Assembly (NCBI GenBank): GCA_021816545.1
Contig: JAKAXP010000026.1
Location: 1 to 15,078, forward strand
Origin: Bacteroidota bacterium
Lineage (GTDB): Bacteria; Bacteroidota; Bacteroidia; Bacteroidales; VadinHA17
Direction: 5' to 3'
Length of the DNA stretch: 15,078 nucleotides
Position 1 is the first letter of the stretch; each line of letters starts with the position of its first letter. Position numbers and translations under genes: made by a program. Below are positions 7,067 to 14,189 of this stretch, piece after piece. The notes below the pieces were generated by a model that saw only the letters and a program-made list of their open reading frames with translations, was not told the origin of the DNA and ran no database searches.

Positions 7067-8617
7067 ATGAAACTCGTAGAAAATGCAGCCGGCCGCATGG
7101 TGCCGGATGAGATAAACGGAAAAGAGGCAGTCCCGTTCAGGGGTGTCGGCAAACATCGTCCAACGGGCAGGAAATACGCTCCACCGATAGCAACCTGCAT
7201 TGACTTTCCGGAAGACAACAACAAGGTGGTTGGTTCCCTTAAGGAGGCACTTGTCCGTTGCGGCCTGAAAGACGGTATGACAGTCTCAACCCATCACCAT
7301 CTTCGTGACGGTGACCTGGTAAGCAACCAGATCTTTGCAATAGCCTCAGAGCTTGGTGTCAAAGACCTGGTATGGCTCCCCTCGGCATCATTCCCATGCA
7401 ATGACCCGGTTATTGAATACCTGGAAAACGGCACAGTAAACCGGATCGAGGGAAGCATGAACGGCCCCCTTGGCATGTTCGTCTCGGATGGGAAAATGAA
7501 GGGAATGGCAGTACTCAGGTCACACGGTGGACGGGTGCAGGCCATCCAGGACGGAGAGGTTAAAATTGATATAGCAATCCTTGCTGCTCCGGCAGCGGAC
7601 TCATTCGGAAACGCAAGGGGTACAGGCGGGCCGTCAGCAACAGGGGTCATTGGCTATGCAAAGCCGGACTACCTCTACGCTGACAAAGTCATTGTGGTGA
7701 CTGACAACCTGGTTGACCTGCCGTGTTTTCCGATGGAGGTTGAGGGTAACTATGTAGATTATGTCGTGGTCGTTGACAAAATAGGGATCCCGGAAAAGAT
7801 TGTTTCGGGAACCACCCAGATAACCAAAAGCCCTGACAGGTTGCTTATTGCGGAGCTTACAGCATCGTTCCTTGAGAAATCAGGGCTGCTGCGCAACGGC
7901 GCCACAATGCAGGCAGGAGCCGGCGGAACAAGCCTTGCAATAGCAGTATTCGTTCACCAGATGCTCAGGAAGAAAGGCTGGAAATTCAGGTTTGGCTTCG
8001 GAGGCAGCACAAAGTATATGGTTGACATGCTCGAGGAGGGCCAGATGGGATATATACTCGATGCCCAGGCATTTGACCTCGATTCAGTGAAGTCAATCGA
8101 GAAGAACCTTAACCACATACCATACCCGGTATTCAACGCCTACAACTACCACTCGAAGGGCAACCTGACCACGATGATGGACATCATGATCCTGGGCGCC
8201 ACAGAGATAGATACGAACTTCAACGGTAACGTGGTGACTCACTCTGACGGTCTCCTGCTTCACGGCATCGGAGGCTGGCAGAACTGTCTCCATGCGCGTA
8301 ACGTCATTATTCCGGTACCCCTATTCCGCGACAGGATTCCTGTGATTGTTGACAGGGTGACGACGCTCTGCGGGCCTGGCGAACTGATTGACGTTATTAT
8401 AACCGAAAGAGGCATTGCTATCAACCCACGCAGGCAGGATCTGATAGACTCCGTAAAGGGAAAGGGGCTGCCGCTTGTCACAATTGAAGAGTTAAAGGAG
8501 ACGGCGGAGAAGATCTGCGGCAAACCTGAGAAGGCAGCATTTGACGAAAGGGTGGTGGCAGCCATCAAATGGGTTGACGGTACTGTGATTGATGCCGTAC
8601 GCAAGGTAAAGAGATAG
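7067..8617 (+). CDS. citF: Citrate lyase alpha subunit (citrate:acetyl-ACP transferase)
   Basis: This subunit exchanges the acetyl group on the acyl carrier for citrate, forming citryl-ACP and releasing acetate. It has 516 residues, close to the 510 or so of E. coli CitF. Recognisable CitF stretches are STHHHLRDGD (74-83), GNARGTGGPSATGVIGYAKP (181-200), GNYVDYVVVVDKIGIPEKIV (228-247) with SGTTQIT following, QAGAGGTSLAIAVF (282-295), and LLLHGIGGWQN (397-407). The N-terminal VENAAGRMVPDEINGKE segment is also typical. It is complete and in frame. The gene begins 20 bases after the CitD-CitE fusion, so all three catalytic parts of citrate lyase are encoded in two adjacent genes. The genes that attach the prosthetic group and acetylate it (citX, citG, citC) are not in the window. 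Confidence 0.95.
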   Translation: MKLVENAAGRMVPDEINGKEAVPFRGVGKHRPTGRKYAPPIATCIDFPEDNNKVVGSLKEALVRCGLKDGMTVSTHHHLRDGDLVSNQIFAIASELGVKDLVWLPSASFPCNDPVIEYLENGTVNRIEGSMNGPLGMFVSDGKMKGMAVLRSHGGRVQAIQDGEVKIDIAILAAPAADSFGNARGTGGPSATGVIGYAKPDYLYADKVIVVTDNLVDLPCFPMEVEGNYVDYVVVVDKIGIPEKIVSGTTQITKSPDRLLIAELTASFLEKSGLLRNGATMQAGAGGTSLAIAVFVHQMLRKKGWKFRFGFGGSTKYMVDMLEEGQMGYILDAQAFDLDSVKSIEKNLNHIPYPVFNAYNYHSKGNLTTMMDIMILGATEIDTNFNGNVVTHSDGLLLHGIGGWQNCLHARNVIIPVPLFRDRIPVIVDRVTTLCGPGELIDVIITERGIAINPRRQDLIDSVKGKGLPLVTIEELKETAEKICGKPEKAAFDERVVAAIKWVDGTVIDAVRKVKR

Positions 8618-8626
8618 AAAACAGCA

Positions 8627-8794
8627 ATGGATATGAAGAAATACAGGTGCCCGGTATGCGGCTACATTTATGATCCTGCCATCGGTGATCCGAACAGTGA
8701 TGTTGAACCGGGAACAGCCTTTGAAGATCTTCCGTCAGGCTGGGCCTGTCCGGTATGCGGTGCTCCGCATGACGAATTCGAGGAGTTCGAATAG
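8627..8794 (+). CDS. Rubredoxin
   Basis: A 55-residue protein with both CPxCG knuckles of rubredoxin: C8-P-V-C11-G and C41-P-V-C44-G, which bind a single iron. The conserved aromatic and acidic pattern GYIYDPAIGDP, PGTAFEDLP and W39 is complete. It is a one-electron carrier of the cytoplasm, commonly serving oxygen- or peroxide-detoxifying enzymes (rubrerythrin, flavodiiron proteins) or other oxidoreductases in anaerobes. The gene starts 9 bases after citF and is probably the last in the operon. Its partner is not identifiable here. An ATG at 8633 (giving 53 residues starting MKKYRCPVCG) matches the usual rubredoxin start better, so the true start may be two codons later. Confidence 0.95.
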   Translation: MDMKKYRCPVCGYIYDPAIGDPNSDVEPGTAFEDLPSGWACPVCGAPHDEFEEFE

Positions 8795-8815
8795 AATCGC
8801 CTGACAACTGGTAAA

Positions 8816-8834
8816 CCCGGAGCAATGATCCGGG
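8816..8834. terminator. Possible weak terminator hairpin between convergent genes
   Basis: CCCGGA and TCCGGG form a 6-bp GC-rich stem with a 7-base loop between the rubredoxin stop and the converging dipeptidase stop. There is no U-tract on either side, so intrinsic termination is uncertain. Its position at the end of the long operon is the main support. Confidence 0.35.
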
Positions 8835-8854
8835 AATGAATTCTGCAGGTATGG

Positions 8855-10321
8855 TTAGTTTTCCTCCTCGGGTATGTGCCTCAGCACATCAATGAGCAGG
8901 TCCCAGAACATCTGGACCGTTTCAATCTCAATACGCTCCTCCGGGGTATGAGCACCCCTGATTGTGGGACCGAATGAGATCATGTCTATCCCTTTGTATT
9001 TTTCAAGGATCAGTCCACACTCCAGCCCTGCATGAATCGCCTTCACCTGTGGCACCTTGCCAAATAGCTTGCGGTAGGATTCGATCATCAGCCTCAGGAT
9101 TGCCGAATTCATGTTCGGTTTCCAGCCCGGGTAACCGTCGGAGTGGGTCACTGTGGCACCTGCCAGGTCAAAACTGGTCTCGGCCTTCATGGCCGCATAG
9201 TGTTTGGCCTCCTCCGACGAGCTCCTCTGGGTGGTGACAACATGTATCATATTGTCATCGGTGAACCTGACAGTGGCCAGGTTGCTCGATGTCTCCACCA
9301 GGTCAGGTATCTCCTTTGACCACCCCAGAACACCGTGAGGCACAATGCTCAGTGCACCGAGCAGCCTGTGCTGGGTGGTTGTGTCAATTACCAACTCGGG
9401 CACATCTGCGGGAGTCGCCGATACCTTCAGGTCAGGTTCAAGCGCGCCGTACTCCTCCCTGGCATGGGTGTGGTATGCTGCAGTATCGGATAAAATATAC
9501 TCCTCATGTGACGGGTTGAACGTAACCGTTACAAATGCCTCCCTCGGTATGGCATTGCGAAGGTTCCCTCCGGAGAAATTGCTGATCCTGATGCCGTATT
9601 TCCTTTCAAGATCCTGCAACAGCCTGGAAATGATCTTTATTGAGTTCCCGTACCCCTTATGGATCTCATCACCTGAGTGGCCACCGTGAAGACCGGTCAC
9701 AGAAATGTTCATTGCCTTATGACCGGCTGTCACTCTTTCCGGGGTGTACGGAAGCAGTGCCTGTGTATCTATCCCGCCGGCGCATCCGATGAAAAGTATT
9801 CCCTCATCCTCTGAATCGAGATTCAGAAGTATCCGTCCGCTGAGAAAATCAGGCCTCAGGTTTATTGCTCCCGTCATTCCTGATTCTTCATCCACGGTAA
9901 AGAGACATTCTATCCGTCCGCACTGAAGGTAGGGATCTGTCAGAACGGCCATCTGCGCTGCAATGCCTATTCCGTCATCAGCTCCAAGTGTTGTCCCGCT
10001 GGCAGAAACCCATTTCCCGTCAATGACGGGGATGATGGGATCAGTGTCCCAGTTATGCGGATGGGAAGCGTTTTTTTCACCTACCATATCAAGGTGGCTC
10101 TGAAGAACGACAGTTTTAACCTTCTCCTTGCCGGGAGCAGCCTCTCTGATTATCAGTATGTTTCCTATGCTGTCTTCCCTCGCCTCCAGGTTATGGTTGC
10201 GGGCAAATTCAAGCAGGTAGGCCCTGATTTTCCCTTCGTTCTTCGACAGCCTCGGTATCCTGCAAATCTCCTCAAAGTAACCCCACAGCTTCCTCGGCTT
10301 TATCTCCCCCAAATCACCCAT
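8855..10321 (-). CDS. pepD: Aminoacyl-histidine dipeptidase (cytosol non-specific dipeptidase, M20 family)
   Basis: A two-zinc cytosolic peptidase that hydrolyses dipeptides such as Xaa-His. From the ATG at 10321 it has 488 residues, close to E. coli PepD (485). Metal and catalytic residues are visible: QSHLDMV (H76, D78), GTTLGADDGIG (D115), DEESG (catalytic E145, ligand E146), NLDSEDEG (D169) and GAHTPEERI (H458). The inserted dimerisation (lid) domain lies between about residues 190 and 380. The start at 10321 is chosen because family similarity begins at MGDLGEIKPRKLW, a GAGG motif sits just upstream, and a good promoter box lies between this ATG and an alternative in-frame ATG at 10378. 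The gene is on its own, convergent with the rubredoxin gene and divergent from the dehydrogenase gene. Confidence 0.93.
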   Translation of the reverse strand: MGDLGEIKPRKLWGYFEEICRIPRLSKNEGKIRAYLLEFARNHNLEAREDSIGNILIIREAAPGKEKVKTVVLQSHLDMVGEKNASHPHNWDTDPIIPVIDGKWVSASGTTLGADDGIGIAAQMAVLTDPYLQCGRIECLFTVDEESGMTGAINLRPDFLSGRILLNLDSEDEGILFIGCAGGIDTQALLPYTPERVTAGHKAMNISVTGLHGGHSGDEIHKGYGNSIKIISRLLQDLERKYGIRISNFSGGNLRNAIPREAFVTVTFNPSHEEYILSDTAAYHTHAREEYGALEPDLKVSATPADVPELVIDTTTQHRLLGALSIVPHGVLGWSKEIPDLVETSSNLATVRFTDDNMIHVVTTQRSSSEEAKHYAAMKAETSFDLAGATVTHSDGYPGWKPNMNSAILRLMIESYRKLFGKVPQVKAIHAGLECGLILEKYKGIDMISFGPTIRGAHTPEERIEIETVQMFWDLLIDVLRHIPEEEN

Positions 10322-10358
10322 AATATCCTCGTATTTATCAGTTTCACATGTTAAGCGG

Positions 10359-10366
10359 CAAATATA
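10359..10366 (-). promoter_or_regulatory. -7 promoter box for the dipeptidase gene
   Basis: Read on the minus strand this is TATATTTG, an exact TAnnTTTG match. A start site about 7 bases downstream would give a leader of roughly 30 bases to the ATG at 10321. It lies downstream of the alternative ATG at 10378, which therefore could not be used from this promoter. No obvious -33 TTTG is present. Confidence 0.5.
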
Positions 10367-10440
10367 GTTTTTTTCCATTTCACCCCTTATGAATTTTACC
10401 TGCTGAAACTCTTTTTTTTAACACAATAAAAACTATATTT
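10360..10440. repeat. 13-bp inverted repeat spanning the divergent promoter region
   Basis: AAATATAGTTTTT at 10360-10372 is the exact reverse complement of AAAAACTATATTT at 10428-10440, with 55 bases between. Each arm includes the -7 box of the gene it faces, so the two promoters are mirror images. This may be convergent promoter sequence, or paired sites for a shared regulator. Confidence 0.6.
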
Positions 10441-10441
10441 T
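10434..10441 (+). promoter_or_regulatory. -7 promoter box for the dehydrogenase/HD gene pair
   Basis: TATATTTT is one base from TAnnTTTG. A T-run at 10412-10419 lies at the -33 position. The predicted transcript would have a leader near 28 bases before the ATG at 10476, matching the geometry of the opposite promoter. Confidence 0.4.
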
Positions 10442-10475
10442 TACGGGAAACGAAAACACAGAAAACTTTACGACT

Positions 10476-11672
10476 ATGGCTAAACGGACAATTGTGGCAC
10501 TGCCGGGTGACGGTATAGGTGTCGTTGTACTGAAACAGGCTCTCCGCGTCCTCGATGCGGCCGGTTTTGATGCTGAATATGTTTACGGTGATATTGGCTG
10601 GGACTTCTGGTGCAGTGAGGGGAATCCTCTTCCTCAGCGCACAATTGATCTCATTGCCAGACATAAGATTGCCCTCTTTGGTGCAATCACCTCTAAACCG
10701 AAGGAGGAAGCTGCCGCAGAACTCTCTCCTGCACTTCAGGGTAAGGGATTCAACTACAGCAGTCCTATTGTTGGCCTCAGGCAGCATTTCGGACTTGACA
10801 TATGCGTACGCCCCTGCCGCAGCTACAAGGGTAATCCCCTCAACTTCATCCGCCGCGGCAGTGACGGCAACCCGGAGGAACCGATGGTAGATGTTGTGAT
10901 CTTCAGGCAGAACACCGAAGGTCTGTACGGAGGAGTGGAGTGGTCAAACCCTCCGCAGCAGGTTTATGACGCCCTGATGACCCATCCCAAGTTCAGGGAA
11001 AATTTTGGCTGGTGCCCGAAGGAGGAACTGGCAGTCTCAACAAGGATCTTTACCAGGAAGTATACCGAGCGCATTGTAAGGGCTGCATTCAACCATGCCG
11101 TAAAATACGGATACAAGTCGGTCACAGTCTGCGAAAAACCCAATGTAATCCGCGAGACATCAGGCCTCATGTGGAAGATTGCAAAGGAGATGCAGAAGAG
11201 TGAATTTCCCGGTATACAGATCTGGAACACAAACATTGATGCCCAGATGATGTGGCTTACCAAGAATCCTGAGGATTACGGTGTAATCGTCGCAGGTAAC
11301 ATGTTCGGCGATATCGTCTCCGATGCCTTTGCAGGACTGATCGGCGGGCTCGGGTTTGCGTGCAGCGCCCAGTTCTCGGAAGACGGCATCGGGGTTTTTG
11401 AACCAACTCACGGATCTGCCCCGAAATATGCAGGATATGATGTATCCATTGTTAACCCCGTTGCAATGATTGAGTCTGCCTGCATGATGCTTGACTATAT
11501 TGACGAGAAGGAGATTGCGACGAAGATCCGCAGGGCAATTGCAGAGGTCATCGAAGAAGGTAAGGTGAAGACCTATGATATGATGAAGATGACCGGGAAA
11601 CCCGAAGTGGTGAACATGGGAGCAGCCTCAACAATCCAGATGACAGATGCCATTATTGCACATCTAAAATAA
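10476..11672 (+). CDS. Isocitrate/isopropylmalate dehydrogenase family enzyme, probably isocitrate dehydrogenase
   Basis: A 398-residue member of the metal-dependent beta-decarboxylating dehydrogenases, which oxidise a 2-hydroxyacid and release CO2. Visible family motifs are LPGDGIG (9-15), LRQ (R102), VRPC (R112), FRQNTEGLYGGVE (143-155, R144), the K221 region (CEKPN), D255 in NIDAQMMW, NMFGDIVSDAFAGLIGGLG (275-293) and EPTHGSAPKYAG (309-320). The three arginines that bind the substrate carboxylates and the metal-binding aspartates are retained. The phospho-site region of classical IDH is replaced by FNYSSPIVG, and the usual REN/RED motif reads RQN. Isocitrate is the likeliest substrate, but isopropylmalate, tartrate or homoisocitrate cannot be excluded by reading. 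Cofactor choice (NAD or NADP) is undetermined. It starts a two-gene unit with the HD protein, 6 bases downstream. Confidence 0.82.
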   Translation: MAKRTIVALPGDGIGVVVLKQALRVLDAAGFDAEYVYGDIGWDFWCSEGNPLPQRTIDLIARHKIALFGAITSKPKEEAAAELSPALQGKGFNYSSPIVGLRQHFGLDICVRPCRSYKGNPLNFIRRGSDGNPEEPMVDVVIFRQNTEGLYGGVEWSNPPQQVYDALMTHPKFRENFGWCPKEELAVSTRIFTRKYTERIVRAAFNHAVKYGYKSVTVCEKPNVIRETSGLMWKIAKEMQKSEFPGIQIWNTNIDAQMMWLTKNPEDYGVIVAGNMFGDIVSDAFAGLIGGLGFACSAQFSEDGIGVFEPTHGSAPKYAGYDVSIVNPVAMIESACMMLDYIDEKEIATKIRRAIAEVIEEGKVKTYDMMKMTGKPEVVNMGAASTIQMTDAIIAHLK

Positions 11673-11678
11673 TCTGCC

Positions 11679-12230
11679 ATGACTGAGGAGATAAAGAAAC
11701 TCTGGCCTGAACTGGACTGGATCAGTGATCCTGACCTCAGGGAGAAGACTGCCCGCACATGGGAGCTGGCCCTGGAAAGGAGTGTGCTGACAGCAGATGA
11801 CCTTAACAGGATTCCCTTTACGCTGCTTTGCGGACCTGATCTCAAGGTAACTTTTATGGATCACAAGCGATGCGTCGTACATGTTGCACGCGATGCCGGG
11901 CTGAAGATGAATGAATTTTTCCGCAATGACCTGCCTGTCAATATGGATGTGCTTGTATCCGGTGCGATACTGGCCGATGTTGGCAAAATGCTTGAGTATG
12001 AGCTTGATGTGAACGGTAAGGCAGTACAGGGTAAATACGGACAGTATCTCAGGCATCCCTTTTCAGGGGTCAGCCTTGCAGAGGAGTGCGGGATACCGCC
12101 TGAGGTATGCCATATAATTGCGGCCCACGCCCATGAGGGAGACCTCGTCAAACGCACAACAGAAGCGTATATAGTCCATCATGCGGACTTCATGACCTTC
12201 CTGCCATTTAAAAGCAGGCTGATCGTTTGA
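11679..12230 (+). CDS. Degenerate HD-domain protein
   Basis: A 183-residue soluble protein that looks like an HD-superfamily phosphohydrolase. Elements in order are H68 (VVHVARDA), ILADVGK at 97-103 where most HD enzymes have HD, H126 (RHPFSG), H150/H152 (IIAAHAHEGD) and HHAD (167-170). The helix-rich spacing is right for HD, but the first residue of the HD doublet is A99 rather than His. A metal ligand is therefore lost or supplied by another residue, such as nearby H126, H145 or H152. No specific substrate can be named. It starts 6 bases after the dehydrogenase gene and shares its promoter and terminator, so a link to that enzyme's metabolism is likely. Its stop codon lies inside the terminator hairpin. 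Confidence 0.8.
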   Translation: MTEEIKKLWPELDWISDPDLREKTARTWELALERSVLTADDLNRIPFTLLCGPDLKVTFMDHKRCVVHVARDAGLKMNEFFRNDLPVNMDVLVSGAILADVGKMLEYELDVNGKAVQGKYGQYLRHPFSGVSLAEECGIPPEVCHIIAAHAHEGDLVKRTTEAYIVHHADFMTFLPFKSRLIV

Positions 12231-12243
12231 TCAGCCTGCTTTT
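12210..12243 (+). terminator. Strong intrinsic terminator of the dehydrogenase/HD operon
   Basis: A perfect 15-bp stem (AAAAGCAGGCTGATC pairing with GATCAGCCTGCTTTT) with a 4-base GTTT loop. The stem has an A-tract on one side and a T-tract on the other, so it could stop transcription in both directions. The TGA stop of the HD gene (12228-12230) straddles the loop and the right arm, so the last six codons of the gene are part of the stem-loop. Confidence 0.85.
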
Positions 12244-12285
12244 GAGGCATTAGGCAATAGGCAGTAGGCAGTAGTGAAGTGGCAG
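12244..12285 (+). repeat. Left array of 7-base repeats (TAGGCAG type)
   Basis: Six consecutive heptads in one phase: GAGGCAT, TAGGCAA, TAGGCAG, TAGGCAG, TAGTGAA and GTGGCAG. The core TAGGCAGTAGGCA (12258-12270) is exactly complemented in the right array at 12337-12349. The array lies just after the terminator in the gap between convergent genes. No gene is seen in 12244-12339. Confidence 0.8.
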
Positions 12286-12320
12286 TAAATCATTCAGTTA
12301 CCTGACACCTTGTCAACACT

Positions 12321-12355
12321 CTTGCCTCTTGCCTCTTGCCTACTGCCTACTCCCT
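12321..12355 (-). repeat. Right array of 7-base repeats, inverted relative to the left array
   Basis: On the plus strand this reads CTTGCCT three times, then ACTGCCT and ACTCCCT; in reverse complement this is the same AGGCA(A/G) heptad as the left array. The two arrays can pair through 13 perfect bases. The last units run into the 3' end of the GH2 gene and supply its stop codon. Confidence 0.8.
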
Positions 12356-14169
12356 TCCATGGCCTTCCTGACCTTGGCAAAACCCATCTTATCCACCTTC
12401 CTGTCATAGGTCATGAGCCCGTTGGTCTCTGTCTCAACGTCAGTGGTCTGGGTGTAGACTGAGGCGCTAAGCCCTTTCTCTGCAACCATCTGCCTGACAG
12501 CCGAATAGAAATCTGTGTACTTCTGAAGCAGGGCAGTGGTGTCGCCCATTTTTTCATAACCCCAGTTCTTCTGTTCCCAGGTATGGCCCTGCACGGGTAG
12601 CCCCAGACCCCCGAACTCTCCCAGCACAATTGCCCTCCCTTTTTCAGCCTCCGGTGCCACTGGCTCGGGATAGTGATGAATATCAAGCACATGTCCGGTT
12701 CCCCGGTCTGTCCATCCGGAAGCACTGTTGACAAGCCTGGTTGTGTCGATAGCCATGACATAGTCTGTCACAGCCGGAGTGTTGTACTGGCCCCAGCCTT
12801 CGTTATATACCACCCACATTATGATTGACGGGTGGTTGAACTTTGTCTCGATCAGCCTTGTCAGTTCCCCCATAAACATGGCTGAATCAGCTGCAGTTTT
12901 GGAGATGTCAGGTTTGTCTCCCCATATGTAATCATCGCCGCTTGGCATATCCTGCCAGACCAGCATGCCCATGCGGTCTGTATGATAGTAGAATCTCCTG
13001 TTTTCAACCTTGACATGCTTGCGCAGCATGTTGAATCCCATCTTTTTAAGCATTTCAAGGTCATATTTCATTGCCTCATCTGACGGAGGAGTATACAATC
13101 CGTCAGGCCAGAATCCCTGGTCAAGCGGACCATTCTGCCAAACGAATTTGTTATTGAGCAGTATACGTGTAAAGCCGTCCTCAGTCACACCAAGGGAGAT
13201 CTTTCTCATGCCGGCATATGACTTCACCTCATCGGTGACCTGTCCTCCTGTGATAAGTCTCACCTTCACGTCATACAGGAAGGGATCTTCAGGGCTCCAC
13301 AATCTTGCTTCCGGGACCGGAAGAGTCACCGAGGTACCGGTAAGACCTGAAGCCACAGCCACAGTCTTGCCTTCAGACATAACAGTAATCTCAGCAAGTG
13401 ACGGTGCCATATCCACCGGCGGGCATCCGTCCGGACCTCCCTGGCACCTTTCCTCCATCACCGTTACGTTGAGTTTTCCGTTGTCGATGTCAGGTACAAC
13501 ACGCAGGTCACCAATCCAGGTTTTCCCAACCGGTTCCAGCCATACGCTCTGCCAGATGCCGCTTGTAGGCGTGTACCATATTCCACCCGGCTTCATCACC
13601 TGTTTTCCTCTCGGCTGGCGTCCGCTGTCAGTGGGATCAGTTACCCTGACAACCAGTGTATGCTTCTTCGTATCTGCAAGGTAATTGGTAATATCGCACC
13701 AGAACGGATCGTAGCCGCCCCTGTGGATAGCGGCCAGGTTATCATCAATCCATACAGTTGTTTCCCAGTCCGAGGCTTCGAAATTGATGATTATCTGTTT
13801 ATCATTCCACTTTTTCGGAATGACAAATTCACGTGAATACCATATTGCCAGTGAGTCAGTCATCCTTGCCCTGATTCCTGAAAGTGCTGATTCAACAGGG
13901 TAGGGGACAAGGATTTTTCCCTGGGGTTCAGGGCGCTCTTCATCCTTTGGACAGATTGCATAGTCCCACATTCCGTTCAGGCTCAACCACTCGTCCCTGG
14001 CCATAGCGGGTCGTGGATATTCCGCCCACGGCGAAGCAGGATCGAGGTTCTCGCCCCACGCTGTCATAACTGGATTTTCTGCCGGCTTCCATTCAGGAGC
14101 CTTCTCACCTGTGCAAAAGGTCATCACCCCGGCGATTACGACGAGAGATGAAAAAATGAGATATTTCAT
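12340..14169 (-). CDS. Exported GH2-family glycoside hydrolase (beta-galactosidase/beta-glucuronidase-like)
   Basis: A 609-residue retaining glycosidase. MKYLIFSSLVVIAGVMTFC is a signal peptide; C19 could be a lipid attachment site, although Phe at -1 is unusual for a lipobox. Next come a GH2 sugar-binding domain (about 40-215, with YPRPAMARDEWLSLNGMWDY and DWETTVWIDD), an immunoglobulin-like domain (about 225-320) and a TIM barrel. The catalytic pair is intact: acid/base E457 in VVYNEGWGQY and nucleophile E518 in LGEFGG. The large C-terminal domains of LacZ are absent. The specific sugar is not readable. The ATG at 14169 is chosen because it begins the signal peptide; a longer open frame to 14268 overlaps the upstream gene. 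The last residues, EGSRQ, come from the heptad repeat. It follows the acyl-CoA synthetase gene by 20 bases on the same strand. Confidence 0.88.
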   Translation of the reverse strand: MKYLIFSSLVVIAGVMTFCTGEKAPEWKPAENPVMTAWGENLDPASPWAEYPRPAMARDEWLSLNGMWDYAICPKDEERPEPQGKILVPYPVESALSGIRARMTDSLAIWYSREFVIPKKWNDKQIIINFEASDWETTVWIDDNLAAIHRGGYDPFWCDITNYLADTKKHTLVVRVTDPTDSGRQPRGKQVMKPGGIWYTPTSGIWQSVWLEPVGKTWIGDLRVVPDIDNGKLNVTVMEERCQGGPDGCPPVDMAPSLAEITVMSEGKTVAVASGLTGTSVTLPVPEARLWSPEDPFLYDVKVRLITGGQVTDEVKSYAGMRKISLGVTEDGFTRILLNNKFVWQNGPLDQGFWPDGLYTPPSDEAMKYDLEMLKKMGFNMLRKHVKVENRRFYYHTDRMGMLVWQDMPSGDDYIWGDKPDISKTAADSAMFMGELTRLIETKFNHPSIIMWVVYNEGWGQYNTPAVTDYVMAIDTTRLVNSASGWTDRGTGHVLDIHHYPEPVAPEAEKGRAIVLGEFGGLGLPVQGHTWEQKNWGYEKMGDTTALLQKYTDFYSAVRQMVAEKGLSASVYTQTTDVETETNGLMTYDRKVDKMGFAKVRKAMEGSRQ

Positions 14170-14189
14170 ATGTGATATCTGATTGCGGA

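Noticed and set aside
10322..10378. Longer dipeptidase N-terminus from the ATG at 10378
   Set aside because: The extra 19 residues have no family match, the best promoter box lies within them, and a GAGG motif precedes the internal ATG.
12244..12355. CRISPR array
   Set aside because: The unit is only 7 bases with no spacers and occurs in opposite orientations; it is a simple heptad repeat.
13010..13684. Plus-strand open frame of 224 codons opposite the GH2 gene
   Set aside because: It lies entirely antisense to a gene with intact catalytic motifs and has no recognisable domain.
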